From assembly GCA_003254925.1 (NCBI GenBank), contig QANZ01031777.1, positions 78,959-142,958 of the forward strand: 64,000 nucleotides of DNA, in the 5' to 3' direction. A program made the position numbers and the translations under genes. This DNA is from Chamaecrista fasciculata (Eukaryota > Streptophyta > Magnoliopsida > Fabales > Fabaceae). The first letter of the stretch is position 1. Every line of letters starts with the position of its first letter. The notes below the pieces were generated by a model that did no database searches, was not told where the DNA came from, and saw only the letters and a program-made list of their open reading frames with translations. This document shows positions 61,583 to 64,000 of this stretch, piece by piece.

Positions 61583-62542
61583 TCATGAAAACCCCTTCCC
61601 AAGCTTCTGAATGGCACAGAACATTTTTCTTCTTGACCCAACTGCGTTTATCCCCATATCTTTGAGATCTTCCAGTGTCAACATTGGCAAAACTTCATCA
61701 TCAACCTCATGTATTTCAAAAACAGGAGCATAGCGACCTAGTCCTAATCCATTAAGCCAAATCCTAACTCCATCTTCTCCACAACTCCCTCTTCCGCCAT
61801 TCCCATTCCTATTATCCGCACATTTCCAATCCCTCCCATCATTATCAGATGGGCCAGACAGCTCAATGCCATCATGATGTTCCCTACCCTCTGAAACCCT
61901 AGCCCTAATTGACCTCCTATTTCCCAGATAATGAATCTCTCTGTCATTTCCATGCCCGTCAACACCCAAATTCTCGAGAGAATTCATCGGGCTTTGCTCT
62001 TTCAAGGGGCTTTCTGAATTCTCCTTTTCAAAGTCTCGATATCCATCATCCATGTCATCGCCGCTGTATTTCTCCTCTCCTTCGCCGCCGCCACCACCGC
62101 CGGCGCCGGCGCCGCCACCTCCTTCGTCGATTCTCGAAACCCAATTTGATCTAACCCTCTTTGTGGCCGTGGAACCTCGTTTCTTAGACTCCTTCACTTT
62201 CCAGCTACCAATCGCCACGCTATCCAGATTGCTCTCTTTATCGTCGCCTTCTAGGGTTTCGTTGAAGTCACCACCACCGCCGCCTACGGAGCTCAAATTC
62301 GTCAGAGGGCGAGTCTTGGAGGATTTACCTGAAACATTGGAGTCCTTCCGGTGATCGAGACTCAGCTTCCACGGCTTATTGCTCCGCCGCACATGCGAAT
62401 CGTACGGCTGGTCTCCGATATCGCCCAATCTGACGCTCGGCCTTCTCTGACGCTTGGACGACGCGACGGCTTCGGAAGAATTAACCATGAGCGTCCCTCC
62501 GCCATTGTTCATCTGCCCCTCCGGTGGCTGAATCTCCGCCAT
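61583..62542 (-). CDS. SAM (sterile alpha motif) domain protein
   Basis: Intronless gene of 319 residues. The chosen start is MAEIQPPEGQ (62542); the frame is open 27 codons further, but that extension (MFFFAFVFLGFG..., then Arg/Leu repeats) is unlike the family and lies in the presumed leader. A basic nuclear-type signal (KRQRRP) is near residue 30. The middle is disordered, with a Gly-rich run (GGGGAGAGGGGGG) and acidic/Ser patches. The C-terminal SAM domain covers about 257-317 (VRIWLNGLGLGRYAPVFEIH, LPMLTLEDLKDMGINAVGSR, KMFCAIQKL). SAM domains mediate protein-protein or RNA contacts; the plant family is described only as SAM-domain proteins, so function is unknown. No frame break. Confidence 0.88.
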   Translation of the reverse strand: MAEIQPPEGQMNNGGGTLMVNSSEAVASSKRQRRPSVRLGDIGDQPYDSHVRRSNKPWKLSLDHRKDSNVSGKSSKTRPLTNLSSVGGGGGDFNETLEGDDKESNLDSVAIGSWKVKESKKRGSTATKRVRSNWVSRIDEGGGGAGAGGGGGGEGEEKYSGDDMDDGYRDFEKENSESPLKEQSPMNSLENLGVDGHGNDREIHYLGNRRSIRARVSEGREHHDGIELSGPSDNDGRDWKCADNRNGNGGRGSCGEDGVRIWLNGLGLGRYAPVFEIHEVDDEVLPMLTLEDLKDMGINAVGSRRKMFCAIQKLGKGFS

Positions 62543-62780
62543 TCGCAATCGCAATCGCAGACGAAGAAATCTCGCGACTGAAAATGCCCCAAAACCCAGA
62601 AACACAAATGCGAAGAAAAACAAGTTTTAGGGGTAATTTATGAGTGGGATCTTTTGGAGAGTGAGGACGATTGATAACAAAGAAATTTCAGAAATTTGAT
62701 GAGAATAGTGAGTGAGGTGCAGAGTGTGGAGTAAACGAACAAGTGTAGTGAAATTTTGATTTTATTTTATTTTTGGGTAT
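62543..62780 (-). promoter_or_regulatory. 5' leader and promoter of the SAM gene
   Basis: The 200 bp before the start codon are less AT-rich and CT-rich in the sense of the gene, as expected for a leader. No TATA box is evident. Confidence 0.4.
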
Positions 62781-63084
62781 CTGCAATTCTTGAAGAAACT
62801 GCTTGATTAGCCTAAACGAGTTACATTGCCCAAAAAAAAAAAGCCTAAGTGCCTAACCCTCTACAACGCACAAATTTATATATTGTCGACACGTGTAAAT
62901 AAACACCACGGTTTCCCCTAAATTAATTTTCTACTTTTCTTTATGGAATTAATTTTCTATTTTTAACATGTTTTAATTTGTAAAGAATAATAATTCTTTT
63001 TTGCTACTTGTCCTATCTCTTAATTTTATTTCCACTATTCTATACTTAGCTTATATATTTGAGTATAATATATATTTTTTTTAG

Positions 63085-63468
63085 TAAATTATATTTGGTA
63101 GCATGTTCTATGGACCGATTTAACTTTGGTACCTTGTTCTTTCAAAAATGATACTTTGGTACCATATTCTTTGCATCGTTAACATTTTAGTACCATGTTC
63201 TTTCAAAAGTGACATTTTGGTACCCTGTTATTTGCACCATTAACACTTTGGTACCAAAAAAAAAGAATAGGGTAACAAATCATGAAAGAAAGGGTACCAA
63301 AGTGAAGTTGGTTCATAAAACAGGGTACTAAAGTGTTAACAGTGCAAAGAACAGGGTACGAAAATGTCACTTTTGAAAAAACAGGGTACCTAAGTGTCGT
63401 TTTTGAAAGAACAAGGTACCAAAGTAAAATCGGTCCAAAGAACAATGTACCTAAGTGTAACTTAATTT
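63085..63468. mobile_element. MITE of the 'ttggtaccctgttcttt' family, copy 3
   Basis: The left end ('taaattatatttggtagca', 'ctatggaccgatttaactt') pairs with the right end ('aagtaaaatcggtccaaag', 'tacctaagtgtaactta'). The body has the same alternating units as 53859-54248. The target duplication is not clear. The family therefore occurs three times within 41 kb. Confidence 0.8.
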
Positions 63469-64000
63469 TTTAACAATATTGTTATATAGGGATTGATCGT
63501 CTAATGTTATTAAGGTCATTTACGTAATTACTCGCCGACAACGATTAATTAATTCCATACCAACATCTCGAGATTCTGAAGATCCTCATTATAAGAATCT
63601 CGAGTCACGTCCACCATTATAAATTAACTCTTTCTAAAGTTTTCTATAAATATCTCTTCAGATTCGGGAATCTTAATTTAAATTAAATACTCTTCTCTTA
63701 TTCATTTTATACTAATTTTATTTTCGTATATATTAATTTAGACATCAGAGTGTTTTGCACATGACCACTCCTATGAAACTTGCTTTGTAAGACTCTTCCA
63801 TAGCATCCCAAGTAGGGATAATCATGGGTAGGGTACTATGATACCCGGACTCATATGTGAGCGGGTATCAAAATCAACCCTCATACCTATACCCGCCGGG
63901 TAGTTTAATCCCCATACCCGGACCCAGACCCGGAAAAATTTTAAAATAAACTATCTGTTATATTAATATAAAATTTATATTTATCAATTTTTTTACATCT
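63469..64000. repeat. Intergenic DNA and partial repeat at the window edge
   Basis: 63469-63810 shows nothing recognisable. From about 63815 there is a block rich in 'gggtaggg', 'tacccggac' and 'acccgccgggtag' motifs, typical of the ends of a plant DNA transposon; it runs out of the window. A short relative is in kinase intron 6 (26487-26622). Confidence 0.5.

Noticed and set aside
62052-62354. Proline-rich plus-strand frame
   Set aside because: It is the reverse of the glycine-rich run of the SAM protein (GGC repeats read as GCC/CCG).

Overview
The window is nuclear genomic DNA from a flowering plant, almost certainly a eudicot. The evidence is AT-rich intergenic DNA, plant-type GT-AG introns, plant-only gene families (a class II BASIC PENTACYSTEINE factor, NO VEIN-like sequence, UBC27-type E2 enzymes with a UBA domain), a MIR169 hairpin, and many plant MITE, SINE and LINE families. 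A rosid, perhaps a legume, would fit, but the sequence alone does not fix the species. One undetermined base (52292) shows the assembly is not fully finished.

Layout. 1-2892 (minus): NO VEIN/sacsin-like pseudogene, truncated in its ATPase domain, frame-broken, and running off the left edge. 2.9-5.0 kb: inverted-repeat element, a 340-bp tandem duplication carrying a Stowaway MITE, then a 450-bp MITE ending about 300 bp before the UBC27a start codon. 5.3-12.0 kb: two complete tandem UBC27 genes, each with five coding exons of nearly identical length. 12-23 kb: no gene; hAT, Mutator-type and SINE insertions in AT-rich DNA. 23.3-27.0 kb: CDK-like kinase of the At1g54610/IBS1 type with an N-myristoylation signal. 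29.6-33.3 kb: plant ATOS/FAM214-like protein behind a uORF-rich leader. 33.3-37.4 kb: SINE, foldback and Stowaway repeats. 37.45-38.51 kb (minus): BPC6-like GAGA-binding factor with a long GA-rich upstream region reaching about 41.3 kb. 41.5-43.7 kb: hAT MITE beside a 5'-truncated LINE. 44-48.5 kb: SINE, foldback and a degenerate tandem array. 48.5-50.2 kb (minus): intronless ARM-repeat protein. 50-61.5 kb: repeats plus one MIR169 gene at 56.2-56.5 kb and a duplicated block behind it. 61.6-62.5 kb (minus): SAM-domain protein. 62.6-64 kb: two more repeat elements.

The genes are separate single-gene units, as is normal in plants; there is no operon. Joint themes: the UBC27 pair is a local gene duplication whose two copies show which MITEs came later. 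The BPC gene encodes a GAGA-motif binder and carries long GA tracts in its own upstream region, which suggests autoregulation. MIR169, BPC and the ATOS leader are the clearest regulatory points. The most notable items not evident from open reading frames are the MIR169 hairpin, the reconstructed first exon of the BPC gene, the in-frame intron of the kinase, and the transposons with exact target-site duplications and preserved empty sites.
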